From Paenibacillus sp. FSL H3-0469 (GTDB taxonomy: Bacteria; Bacillota; Bacilli; Paenibacillales; Paenibacillaceae): 64,000 nt of DNA. This document shows, piece after piece, positions 35,312 to 43,222 of the stretch (positions within the stretch are counted from its first letter, which is position 1; every line of letters starts with the position of its first letter). Under the pieces are notes generated by a model. The model searched no databases. It was not told where the DNA came from and saw only the letters and a program-made list of their open reading frames with translations. The translations under genes and the position numbers were made by a program. The stretch spans positions 2,108,001-2,172,000 of the forward strand of contig NZ_CP150302.1 of the NCBI RefSeq assembly GCF_038051945.1, read 5' to 3'.

Positions 35312-38119
35312 TTACGGCGTTGGTTGGCCTTTAAGGTATACAGGCTGCGACTTGTTGCCGCTGTAATCCTCCATGACCACGGTAACTGTTGCTGCGGTAG
35401 AGGTGAAGCTTAGCGCAGCTTTGGTTGTGCGGCCGCGGATAATCATCGGCTTCATGCCCGCAGCACCGGACAGATAGGTGACCGGGAACGACCGGTTCTG
35501 GCCGTCTTCATTAATGTACATATACCGCCAGTCCCGGGTGCTTGGCATCGGCAGGTTCAGCGTATTGCCGTTCCAGGACCAGTTCTCTGCATAAGGCTCG
35601 GACACCTTATCGGTGAACGTTCCGTTATAGGTTATTTTATCGGTATTTCCGGCTTGAACGGTAACCGTATACTCATCTCCGTTAACGGGCATATCCTGGA
35701 ACAGCGCTGAGGTTGCCCCCTGCGGCACAGTCAATTCCTTAGATACCGGCTGCGGCGTGGTAGTCCAGTTCACCGACTTCACCGTAACCTTGATACTGCC
35801 CTGAGCGGCGGCGGGATTCGTCCACTTCACCAGGAAGTCCCCATTCGCAGCGGATTCGGCGGTCACCTTGGATACCGCAGCATTCAGATCGAAGGACAGC
35901 GTGGCCGCATCGCCCTCCAGCCCGTCTGCACCTACTGCCGCCACCTTCAGCACGCCGGATTTGGCCGGAAGCTTCTTGATATAGAAGGTCTCATCATATT
36001 TCCCGCCCACATAGATATCATTCACGTAGACATTGTACTGCTTCACCTTGGAATAATCGGTGTCCATGCTCCACTTCACGATCATCTCATCCGTGCCCGG
36101 CAGCGCCTGGGCAATGGAGAGACCGGCAGGAGCCGATGGTCTTACCGCCGAGCCGTCATGAATCCGCAGCTGGCCGATGTTCATCTGGTAATTGGCTGCT
36201 GTAGTGGCTCCAGGGGCGAACACCAACCCGAAAGCCGCGATCTCCCGTCCGGCATAAGCGCCCAGATTAAGCTCGGCTGTGGTCCAGCCCGTGGTATGCT
36301 TCCCGCTATTCGCAACAGGAATCTTCACAACCTGGGAAGGCTGGTCACGGAAGATGAGGCCCGCACTCAGGACAGAGCCATCATCGGCAGACGGCTTATT
36401 GTATACGATGGACAGCTTGGAACCAGCCTTAACGGCAAGATCGCTCTTGTAGAGACGCAGGAAGTTCTCGCTGTTCAGATTCCCGCTCACTGCCAGCGAG
36501 CTGCCGCCGTTGTAACCGCCAAGCTGCTGGTAGTTCATGCGCGAATTGGCGGTCTGGTCATAATCCGGACCATAATCGAAGTCCACCTTCAGGCGGTTGC
36601 CTGTGGTGTCCTGCCACCATTGCCAGGTGACCGGAACATCCTGAAGGCTCATATTGGACCACTCCGCTGCACTGGATACCGCTCCATCCTTGTAATAGGA
36701 GAGGCCGTGGCCGGTATTGAAGCTGGTATAGAAGTTAGAATCCTTCACCACCGAGCGCTCAGCAATGACCGAAGCGATCCCCGGCCAGTAGCGGGTATCA
36801 GCATATACGTCAGCTGCCGTATTGGAGGAGGATACCGCTGTGTTCTTCGGATTCACCTGCGGCCCTGACCACCATAGCTGCTCGCGCAGGTTCGTCATCC
36901 ATTGGTAGCTGTTATCCGTGCGCTTCGAGACCGGCCAGGACTGATTCATATCCTCATCCAGACCAGCATGGACAAAATCCGCGCCCAGTGTCGCCAGGCT
37001 GGTCCGTGGAATTCCCCCGGACAGCTTGCTGCTCAGCGCTGAGCCCTGCACGCTTTTGAAGCGGTCGCGTCCGGCTTCAAGGCCCGCGAAGCCGGTCTCA
37101 AACAGATTGTAGCTCGTCCCTTGAGCTGTGTTGAAGCTATTCAAGTAATTCGCTGCTGAGGTAATCTGCGAGCTGCCCATGCCATAATCGAAGAAAAACG
37201 AATTCGAGACCGGCTTGTGGGCCGCTTTATCGTAGAGCATGGAGATATTATTGTTATTGAAGGTTCTGGCAAAGACATTGGCTCCTGTTGCGGTATTCAG
37301 AGAATCATACCACTGCACGTACAGCCCGCCATCCTGCAGCGCTTTCATAAAAGCAATATAATCAGGAAGATCCGCTGGCGCCACATTCGGATTCTGCTCC
37401 TCCTGATTCAGGAAATACCCGTCATACCCGAAGTATTCGGCCATTTCAATCATTTTCTCAGCCACCGGGAACTTGCCGTTCGCGTCCTTCACTATCATCT
37501 GCTTATATGTCTGCTGCCCGCGGTCATTGTTCGAGAAGAACACCCCGGCCAGTGACAGTACCCCATTCTTATGCGCGGCATCGGTATAGGCCGGATTGGG
37601 AATATTCAGCATACCGAACTCGAACCATTTCTGCTGCCAGTCGGACTGGGCCAGATCGTCGTAATATTCCGGCGGTGTATATGCCGTTGCTGTTCCATGC
37701 CAGTAGGAATAATAGTCAATGTACTGCCAGAAGTTGAAGTGATACTGGGCGAACTTGTTGGTGTACGGGGCATTCTCGATAAAAGCATTGCCATAATCGC
37801 CCGCAACATTCATCATCTGCACCGCCGGATTCAGCGCCGGATTGGCCTGAGTCTGCTGGAAAGGTGCAATCCGCTGCTGTAAGGGAACCCGGGAGCGCAG
37901 CAACGCCGCGTCCTGATCTCTCTGCGGACTCCAGTCTGCAATGTGCTGGCTGGTATAGCCGTGTACGCTGGGCTGATTCGCACCGTGTGCGCTTTCGCCT
38001 TTGAACGGCCAGGTGTCTCCGGCCATGGCTGTCTGCGGCAGCAGGGTCACCAGCAGCGCTGTGCCTAATACCGCTGAAGTCAGTTTACGAATTCTGTGTG
38101 TCCGGGATGTAGCTACCAT
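35312..38119 (-). CDS. Secreted endo-beta-N-acetylglucosaminidase, glycoside hydrolase family 85
   Basis: This 935-residue secreted protein has a signal peptide ending TAMA/GDTWP (cleavage after about residue 33). The GH85 barrel runs to about residue 420 with PPEYYDDLAQSDWQQKWFEF and the catalytic segment GYDGYFLNQEEQN, where Asn238 and Glu240 form the Asn-x-Glu pair. Beta-sandwich domains and a fibronectin-III-like domain (about 660-745) follow. GH85 enzymes cut the chitobiose core of N-glycans, leaving one GlcNAc on the protein. There is no sortase or SLH anchor, so it is probably released. It is the first gene of the N-glycan locus, upstream of the sensor kinase. Confidence 0.93.
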   Translation of the reverse strand: MVATSRTHRIRKLTSAVLGTALLVTLLPQTAMAGDTWPFKGESAHGANQPSVHGYTSQHIADWSPQRDQDAALLRSRVPLQQRIAPFQQTQANPALNPAVQMMNVAGDYGNAFIENAPYTNKFAQYHFNFWQYIDYYSYWHGTATAYTPPEYYDDLAQSDWQQKWFEFGMLNIPNPAYTDAAHKNGVLSLAGVFFSNNDRGQQTYKQMIVKDANGKFPVAEKMIEMAEYFGYDGYFLNQEEQNPNVAPADLPDYIAFMKALQDGGLYVQWYDSLNTATGANVFARTFNNNNISMLYDKAAHKPVSNSFFFDYGMGSSQITSAANYLNSFNTAQGTSYNLFETGFAGLEAGRDRFKSVQGSALSSKLSGGIPRTSLATLGADFVHAGLDEDMNQSWPVSKRTDNSYQWMTNLREQLWWSGPQVNPKNTAVSSSNTAADVYADTRYWPGIASVIAERSVVKDSNFYTSFNTGHGLSYYKDGAVSSAAEWSNMSLQDVPVTWQWWQDTTGNRLKVDFDYGPDYDQTANSRMNYQQLGGYNGGSSLAVSGNLNSENFLRLYKSDLAVKAGSKLSIVYNKPSADDGSVLSAGLIFRDQPSQVVKIPVANSGKHTTGWTTAELNLGAYAGREIAAFGLVFAPGATTAANYQMNIGQLRIHDGSAVRPSAPAGLSIAQALPGTDEMIVKWSMDTDYSKVKQYNVYVNDIYVGGKYDETFYIKKLPAKSGVLKVAAVGADGLEGDAATLSFDLNAAVSKVTAESAANGDFLVKWTNPAAAQGSIKVTVKSVNWTTTPQPVSKELTVPQGATSALFQDMPVNGDEYTVTVQAGNTDKITYNGTFTDKVSEPYAENWSWNGNTLNLPMPSTRDWRYMYINEDGQNRSFPVTYLSGAAGMKPMIIRGRTTKAALSFTSTAATVTVVMEDYSGNKSQPVYLKGQPTP

Positions 38120-38147
38120 TGTTCACTCTCCTCATTCTTCAGATTGA

Positions 38148-38161
38148 TGAGAACGCATTCA
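38148..38161 (-). promoter_or_regulatory. Near-consensus CcpA (cre) site upstream of GH85
   Basis: TGAATGCGTTCTCA on the minus strand matches the Bacillus cre consensus TGNAANCGNWNNCA except at one position. It lies 29-42 bases before the GH85 start codon, where CcpA would block expression during growth on preferred sugars. The role is inferred. The rest of 38120-38496 is AT-rich and shows no gene. Confidence 0.45.
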
Positions 38162-38496
38162 TAATAACCGGCTTCTTGCTCAACGAAAGGGTCACACTAA
38201 CTACTCACCACTAACCAATTCACAATAAATTCCAGTTTACTCCTATTTATTGTTCATCCAACCTTACTATATAGCAGCTCTTCCCTGCTCTAATAGAAGC
38301 CAAATTAAAGATTTGCTGGTCAAATTAAAGGAAAAGTAGGGTGAATCGAACTGCAAATGATTAGTTCGTTTTTTAATGCCTGAAAACTTTAAATTGCAAA
38401 AAAATAGAGACAAAGTGACTTCCTTATACTAAAAAGCAGTTATACAACCTACTTTTTCACTAAAGGAAGATCTCAATTGTCTCATGTATTTCAAAC

Positions 38497-38850
38497 TCAT
38501 TTTTCTTCATTTTCAGTAATATATAATAACCATTTATCAATATGGTCTTTTAAATAAAAGTGCTTTCCATTTAATTCTCCATAAGGAATGAATTTAAACC
38601 TGTCATAAAAAGATAACTTACTTTTCGCCTCATTTTCTTGATTAATGATTTTTTTTAGATCATCATTCGTTATTCGCAGATACGCTGCAAGTTCATCATC
38701 ATTCATTACATTTTTATTACCATCGTATAAACTCCTGGTCTCTCCAGAAACCGATGTAGGTCTCCATCCATCTGCAAGTATGTAAGCACCAACTATCAAT
38801 GATAAGCCGATTATAAAAGCACTTACGATATAACCAAGGTTACTTTTCAA
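38497..38850 (-). CDS. Small single-pass membrane protein of unknown function
   Basis: This protein of about 117 residues has one N-terminal membrane helix (NLGYIVSAFIIGLSLIVGAYIL) and a charged cytoplasmic part containing LAAYLRITNDDLKKIINQEN, which resembles a MerR/excisionase-like recognition helix, and a C-terminal FYLKDHIDKWL. The frame is open to 38922, but GAGGAGGTG sits six bases before TTG 38850, which is taken as the start. It is AT-rich, unlike its neighbours, which suggests acquisition from elsewhere. It is not recognised as a member of a characterised family. Confidence 0.65.
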   Translation of the reverse strand: MKSNLGYIVSAFIIGLSLIVGAYILADGWRPTSVSGETRSLYDGNKNVMNDDELAAYLRITNDDLKKIINQENEAKSKLSFYDRFKFIPYGELNGKHFYLKDHIDKWLLYITENEEK

Positions 38851-38854
38851 ATAA

Positions 38855-39493
38855 TACACCTCCTCACCATTTGTTACTGCAGATAGTTTTCCAGACATTG
38901 AGAATAGATCAACAATTTTCAAAAAATATGAACCTGTTGTAGATTTGAATACAAGAATAGAATTTGTAGATCCTACCCTTTCTCAATCAAATGGTTCTGC
39001 AACTAATAGGGCAGGTGATAGAAGGGTCTATGTTAGTAGCTCAATTGGCATTGGCTCCTCTCAAATCACTGGTTATGATGTTGGTCCTATACATAAGCAG
39101 ACATTTTTACTTAGTGTACTGAAAGGAAAGGTTTTACAAATGTCCTCTTCTAAATCCGTAAGTGGTACATTATCTATAAGCGGAACGTATAATCAAAACG
39201 TTCTAAATCTAATAAAGACAACCTTTACGGGTTCTGCTAGTGGAACTGTTTCTAAAACATGGAGCACTACTGAAACTTGGTCTGGTCCACCTGAAAGCAG
39301 TTCTTATACTACTCGCAATTACTACGGTGCTATCAACTATGACCAATACAATTCTACATGTGTTCAATACGATTTTTATGACGTCTATTTAGGCAATACT
39401 TACCTTGGTAGAGAAACAGAAACAAAGTACTATTATGTAAATGGTTTCAAGGTTCCTAAGCCAATAGAATATGTTGTTGATACTAATTATTAA
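38855..39493 (+). pseudogene. Unknown extracytoplasmic-type protein, probably 5'-truncated
   Basis: The frame is open from just after a TAA at 38852-38854 and codes plausible protein throughout (VTADSFPDIENRSTIFKKYE and onward, about 212 residues). No ATG or GTG with a ribosome binding site exists; the first candidate start, TTG 38945, has none. The C-terminal part is Ser/Thr/Tyr-rich beta protein with ETWSGPPESSSY and RNYYGAINYDQY, and ends in a KVPKPIEYVVDTNY motif. It looks like a secreted protein that has lost its signal peptide, the break lying within a few bases of the start of the opposite-strand gene. It is AT-rich and of unknown function. Confidence 0.55.
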
Positions 39494-39579
39494 TAGAAAG
39501 ACTAAAGAGGCTATCTCATAAGTAGACTTCTACAAAAGAAAATAGCTCATACTATTCAAGTAGTAGTAAACAATCAGCA

Positions 39580-39625
39580 GGGCATCTATTCTCTCGTTAT
39601 TAGAGAATAGATGCCCTTCGTTTTT
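39580..39625 (+). terminator. Strong hairpin terminator after the truncated unknown gene
   Basis: GGGCATCTATTCTCT pairs perfectly with AGAGAATAGATGCCC (15 bp, 39580-39594/39602-39616), followed by TTCGTTTTT. It lies about 90 bases past the stop of the truncated gene. Confidence 0.88.
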
Positions 39626-40005
39626 AGTCATTACGGCTAGCTTTAGTACATTACGGGCAAGTGAACGCCAACATGCCATCCACAAAGTAATGTTTCAGAG
39701 ATACGCATTTTTCGTCAGCCTGACTGAAGTACGGCAGTAAATAGCGTTTCGATGAAACTTCTCATCTGTTAGGAACGGAACCGATTAAGGGGGCGGAAGT
39801 CGGGATGTTGCCATCCAACCAGCCACATGAATGGGATGTTCTCTCGCACGGCTTTAGTGATTTGACAGGAGGAACTGATTCGCAGAGTATAAGCGTAAAT
39901 CATGACTTTAGTAAGCAACTAAACTTGGTTAAAAAAGAATTTAGATCCAATTCCCGCTTAAACAGTGGAGAGAACGGGCTGATTGCCGCACGCCTCCGCT
40001 GCCGC
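39626..40005. other. Gene-free stretch of unrecognised sequence
   Basis: No reading frame with both a plausible start and family resemblance was found. A frame from TTG 39805 codes about 50 plausible residues (DVLSHGFSDLTGGTDSQSIS region) before running into the palindrome array, so it could be a gene fragment. GC content changes from AT-rich to GC-rich across this stretch, and it may be the edge of the AT-rich island. Confidence 0.4.
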
Positions 40006-40286
40006 CATTGTGTTCACTTTTCCGCATACATCCGGCCCACACGCCCCGCGCCAGCACATTGTAATCGGTTTTCCGACTACATTCAGCCCACATACTCTGC
40101 ATCTGCCAAATGTAATCGGTTTTCCGATTACATTTGGCCCACACACCCTGCGCCAGCACATTGTAATCGGTTTTCCGATTACATTCAGCCCACATACTCT
40201 GCATCTGCAAAATGTAGTCGGTTTTCCGATTACATTCAGCCCGTGCGCCCCGCGCCTGCACATTGTAATCGGTTTTCCGATTACAT
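40006..40286. repeat. Six-unit palindrome array with exact 51-bp period
   Basis: Units begin at 40006 (degenerate), 40057, 40108, 40159, 40210 and 40261, each 51 bp apart. The 27-bp core is a hairpin: AATGTAATCGG, loop TTTT, CCGATTACATT. The 24-bp spacers are of two types that largely alternate (CAGCCCACATACTCTGCATC and a GCGCCAGCA-ending form), so there is also a 102-bp higher-order repeat. Related hairpins occur at 15.3 and 54.1 kb. All frames stay open because 51 is a multiple of three, but no start site is present. Confidence 0.9.
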
Positions 40287-40313
40287 CCGCCCCACCCGCA
40301 CCCTTGCTACGCC

Positions 40314-40343
40314 AAGAGGCAGCCCCGCAAGGAGCTGCCTCTT
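40314..40343. terminator. Hairpin downstream of the GH43 pair
   Basis: AAGAGGCAGC (40314-40323) pairs with GCTGCCTCTT (40334-40343), 10 bp. It lies 46 bases past the end of the minus-strand GH43 gene, but the T-rich side (GTTTGTC) favours the plus direction, so its use by the GH43 transcript is uncertain. Confidence 0.45.
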
Positions 40344-40388
40344 GTTTGTCTCATATGTTACTTACCTTCATTACATATTTCCGCCAGC

Positions 40389-41384
40389 TTACTCCGCATC
40401 CGGATAAGGGTTGATACTCTGGATCGTGCCGTCTTCGTTGTACTTCAGCTCGGTGTACTTCACGCAGCGCTTGTGATTGACGCCTTCGGACAGGGAGCTG
40501 TCGTGATAGAACAGATACCACTTGTCTTCCACTTGTACAATGGAGTGGTGAGTCGTCCAACCGATAACCGGAGAGAGAATCTCGCCCTTGAACGTGAACG
40601 GTCCCATCGGGCTCTTGCCGATCGCATACACGAGCTTATGCGTGGTTCCTGTGGAGTAGGACAGGTAGTAATCGCCGTTATATTTGTGCATCCATGGGCC
40701 TTCAAAATATCTGCGTTCCTCATCCCCGGCCAGAATCGGGTTCCCGTCTTCATCAACAATCGAGATCTCGGCAGGCTTGCCCTGGAAGGACAGCATATCA
40801 TCGCTAAGCAGCGCAACTTGCGGCCCAAGCGCCGGCTGGTCGGCAGCCGGTCCTTCTGCATCGGCTACGAAGCTGCCGGTCTGCCACTTCTCCAGCTGGC
40901 CGCCCCAGAGCCCGCCGAAGTAGACATACGCCTGATTGTCGTCATCCACCAGCACGGCCGGGTCAATACTGAAGCTGCCTTCCATATAATTCGGCTGCGG
41001 AGTGAACGGGCCTGCCGGAGACTCCGACGTTGCCACACCCAGGCGGAAGATTCCTTCATGGTCACGGGCCGGGAAGAATAGATAGTAGGTGTTATTCTTG
41101 TACGCTGCGTCTGGTGCCCAGAGCTGCTTGGAAGCCCATGGAATATCTCTCACATGCAGCGCTTCGCCGTGATCGACCACCGGGGAATCGAAGCTGTCCA
41201 TCGAGAGAACATGGTAATCTTCCATTTTATACTGGTCGCCGTTATCATTGCTCGGCTCGTCATGATCCAGATCGTGGGAAGGATAGATATAGATTTTGCC
41301 TTCATAGACATGGGCGGACGGGTCCGCTGTATAGATGTGAGTTACGATCGGTTGATTAGGCTTAGGGGGTTGTTGCTGATTCAT
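40389..41384 (-). CDS. Glycoside hydrolase family 43 (arabinofuranosidase/xylosidase type)
   Basis: This 331-residue single-domain five-bladed propeller has no signal peptide. It shows the GH43 base region YTADPSAHVYEGKIYIYPSHDLD, the SKQLWAPDAAYKNNTYYLFF block, SIDPAVLVDDDNQAYVYFGG with the pKa-modulating Asp, and the acid in RRYFEGPWMHKYNGDYYLSY. Bacterial members release arabinose or xylose from imported hemicellulose fragments. Its ATG overlaps the stop of the larger GH43 gene by four bases, so the two are coupled. The exact linkage specificity is not predictable here. Confidence 0.92.
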   Translation of the reverse strand: MNQQQPPKPNQPIVTHIYTADPSAHVYEGKIYIYPSHDLDHDEPSNDNGDQYKMEDYHVLSMDSFDSPVVDHGEALHVRDIPWASKQLWAPDAAYKNNTYYLFFPARDHEGIFRLGVATSESPAGPFTPQPNYMEGSFSIDPAVLVDDDNQAYVYFGGLWGGQLEKWQTGSFVADAEGPAADQPALGPQVALLSDDMLSFQGKPAEISIVDEDGNPILAGDEERRYFEGPWMHKYNGDYYLSYSTGTTHKLVYAIGKSPMGPFTFKGEILSPVIGWTTHHSIVQVEDKWYLFYHDSSLSEGVNHKRCVKYTELKYNEDGTIQSINPYPDAE

Positions 41385-42904
41385 AAGGCATCTCCTTTGA
41401 TATTGGAATAATAGAATCCTTCATAATAAGCAGGGCTGGCATTCTCTGTGCCGTTGCCCGAGGCATGTACGCCCAGGCAGACACCGGTGAAGCCGCCGTT
41501 GACCTCCGGGGACAGGACCGATACATGAACCGTCTCCGGCACTTCATGCCAGGACACGCCATCTGCCGAATAGGAGCAGTGGTAGTGATGACCGTCGCAG
41601 CGGAGGCGAAGCTGAACGGCACCTTGACCGCTTACCTCGTACTGGTGAATCTGCCGCTCCTCACCGTTCTTGACTACAAGCTCCATCACCCGGCGGCCGC
41701 TGCGGCAAGTAAGTCCCCAGAAAAGATATCCACGGTTGTTAAGCCGCGCAGCCAGCCCGGCATGCTCGCCTTCGGTCACCGGCGTGAAGTCAAGGCTGAC
41801 GCCGGTCTCCATCCGGTGATGCTGCTGGCGGAGGCACGCGAACACGGCCGGCGCTTCATCGTCCAGCGTGTAAGCATTCCCACGCACGGTGAGACTGCCT
41901 TCGCGCTCGGTCCAGGAATAACGCTCCGCTTCATAGTCGCGGAGGAAGGTCCACTCCGGCCCGAAGCCGTCCCCTGGCGTAAAGCGCAGCACCCGGTCCT
42001 CCAGGCTGGACTCGTCCGCAGCTATAACGGTGCCTTCATTATTGTCAATCATCGGCCAGCCGTCCTCCGTCCAGGTGACCGGAGCCAGGAAGGTCTCCCG
42101 GCCCAGCGGGGAATACTGGCCTTCCACCGGGCGCATGCCCAGGAAGACCGCCCACCACTGACCGGACGTATCCTCCACCAGATCGGCATGTCCAAGGCAT
42201 TGGACCGGGTGGTCCTTCAGTCCCCGGTGGGTCAGGATCGGTTCCGGCTTGTCCTCGAACGGGCCGTAAGGGCTGCTGCTGCGGGCAATAATCTCCCGGT
42301 GATCGCCCGCCGTGCCGCCGGAGGCGGTCATCAGGTAGTAGATGCCCTTGATCTTGTACAGATGCGGACCTTCGACCCACGGGCCGTCATCTCCGCTCCA
42401 GATGTTAACCGGCTCCGACAGCACTTCGCCGGACAGCGGATCAATCTCATACTGGATAATGTGCGATTCATAGCCTGCCCCGTTCTGCACCGTGACATAG
42501 GCGCGCCCGTCATCATCGAAGAACAGGGATGGATCAATGCCCCCGTGCGGCAGCAGAATCGGATCAGACCAGGGGCCCTCAGGCTTGTCCGCAGTCACAT
42601 AGAAATTGCCGATGCCTCTGACATCGGTTGTAATCATGTAGAATCGCCCGTCATGATAGCGGATGGTGGCAGCGTAGATCCCCGACGAGCTCTTGGTGGT
42701 CCGCAGGTCCAGCTGGGACTGGCGGGTCAGCACATGCCCTATCGGGGTCCAGTCGATCAGATCCCTGCTATGGAAGATAGGCACACCCGGAAAATATTCA
42801 AAGGTACTGTTAATCAGATAAAAATCTTCATTCACACGGACCACACTGGGGTCCGGATAATACCCGGCAATCACGGGATTCCGCACATTCATGGAATGCA
42901 TCAT
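41381..42904 (-). CDS. Glycoside hydrolase family 43, beta-xylosidase type (two-domain)
   Basis: This 507-residue enzyme has the GH43 propeller: base Asp in IAGYYPDPSVVRVNEDFYL, Asp in HGGIDPSLFFDDDGRAYV, acid Glu in GPWVEGPHLYKIKGIYYL. A C-terminal beta-sandwich follows (DEAPAVFACLRQQHHRMETG onward), the layout of XynB-like beta-1,4-xylosidases. There is no signal peptide, so it acts on imported xylo-oligosaccharides. Two in-frame ATG codons open the frame. A good cre site sits just upstream and a possible AraC-type site further back. It is the first gene of a two-gene GH43 operon. Confidence 0.93.
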   Translation of the reverse strand: MMHSMNVRNPVIAGYYPDPSVVRVNEDFYLINSTFEYFPGVPIFHSRDLIDWTPIGHVLTRQSQLDLRTTKSSSGIYAATIRYHDGRFYMITTDVRGIGNFYVTADKPEGPWSDPILLPHGGIDPSLFFDDDGRAYVTVQNGAGYESHIIQYEIDPLSGEVLSEPVNIWSGDDGPWVEGPHLYKIKGIYYLMTASGGTAGDHREIIARSSSPYGPFEDKPEPILTHRGLKDHPVQCLGHADLVEDTSGQWWAVFLGMRPVEGQYSPLGRETFLAPVTWTEDGWPMIDNNEGTVIAADESSLEDRVLRFTPGDGFGPEWTFLRDYEAERYSWTEREGSLTVRGNAYTLDDEAPAVFACLRQQHHRMETGVSLDFTPVTEGEHAGLAARLNNRGYLFWGLTCRSGRRVMELVVKNGEERQIHQYEVSGQGAVQLRLRCDGHHYHCSYSADGVSWHEVPETVHVSVLSPEVNGGFTGVCLGVHASGNGTENASPAYYEGFYYSNIKGDAL

Positions 42905-42922
42905 ACCCTCCTCTGGAATGAA

Positions 42923-42937
42923 AGCAAGCGTTTACAA
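42923..42937 (-). promoter_or_regulatory. CcpA (cre) site upstream of the GH43 operon
   Basis: TTGTAAACGCTTGCT on the minus strand fits the cre consensus WTGNAANCGNWNNCW fully. It lies 19-33 bases before the GH43 start codon. Carbon catabolite repression of this operon is a strong inference. Confidence 0.75.
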
Positions 42938-43055
42938 TCGCTAGTGTTATTGTACAAGCCCGGATTAAGCTTTCCTATGCGCAGACTAAAGGATTTCCCC
43001 CGAAAAAATGTACAATTTCCGCATACATCCGATTGTACTGGAAATAACCACCTTT

Positions 43056-43101
43056 TGCTCGCCATTTTGCTTGCGTGGGTGGACATTTTTTGCTGAATTT
43101 A
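43056..43101 (-). promoter_or_regulatory. 46-bp element with two half-sites 21 bp apart (copy 1)
   Basis: On the minus strand this reads TAAATTCAGCAAAAAATGTC, then CACCCACGCAAGCAAAATGG and CGAGCA. The half-site GCAAAA(AA)TGNC occurs twice, with the TGNC parts exactly 21 bp apart. A copy of the same length lies at 56425-56470 beside an AraC gene. It is 152 bases upstream of the GH43 operon. Direct half-sites two helical turns apart are typical of AraC-family operators. Confidence 0.55.
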
Positions 43102-43142
43102 TCACAGGCCGCAAACTTTGCAACAGACCTTCTCCACATAAC

Positions 43143-43182
43143 AAAAAGCCGTCCCCCAACCATAATTTGGCATGAGGGACGG
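43143..43182 (-). terminator. Terminator of the giant SLH protein gene
   Basis: On the minus strand CCGTCCC (43176-43182) pairs with GGGACGG (43149-43155) around a loop containing CTCATGCC, followed by CTTTTT. It is about 40 bases after the SLH gene stop. Confidence 0.85.
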
Positions 43183-43222
43183 ATCTGATCTTGCTTATAT
43201 GGTACTTATGCGATGCTTCTTC

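Noticed and set aside
40006..40286. CRISPR-like look of the 51-bp palindrome array
   Set aside because: The spacers are not unique but fall into two repeated classes, the hairpin core is strongly palindromic, and no cas gene is nearby.
39805..40407. 200-codon frame running into the palindrome array
   Set aside because: Most of it is array translation. Only about 50 residues at the start look protein-like, and no family was recognised.
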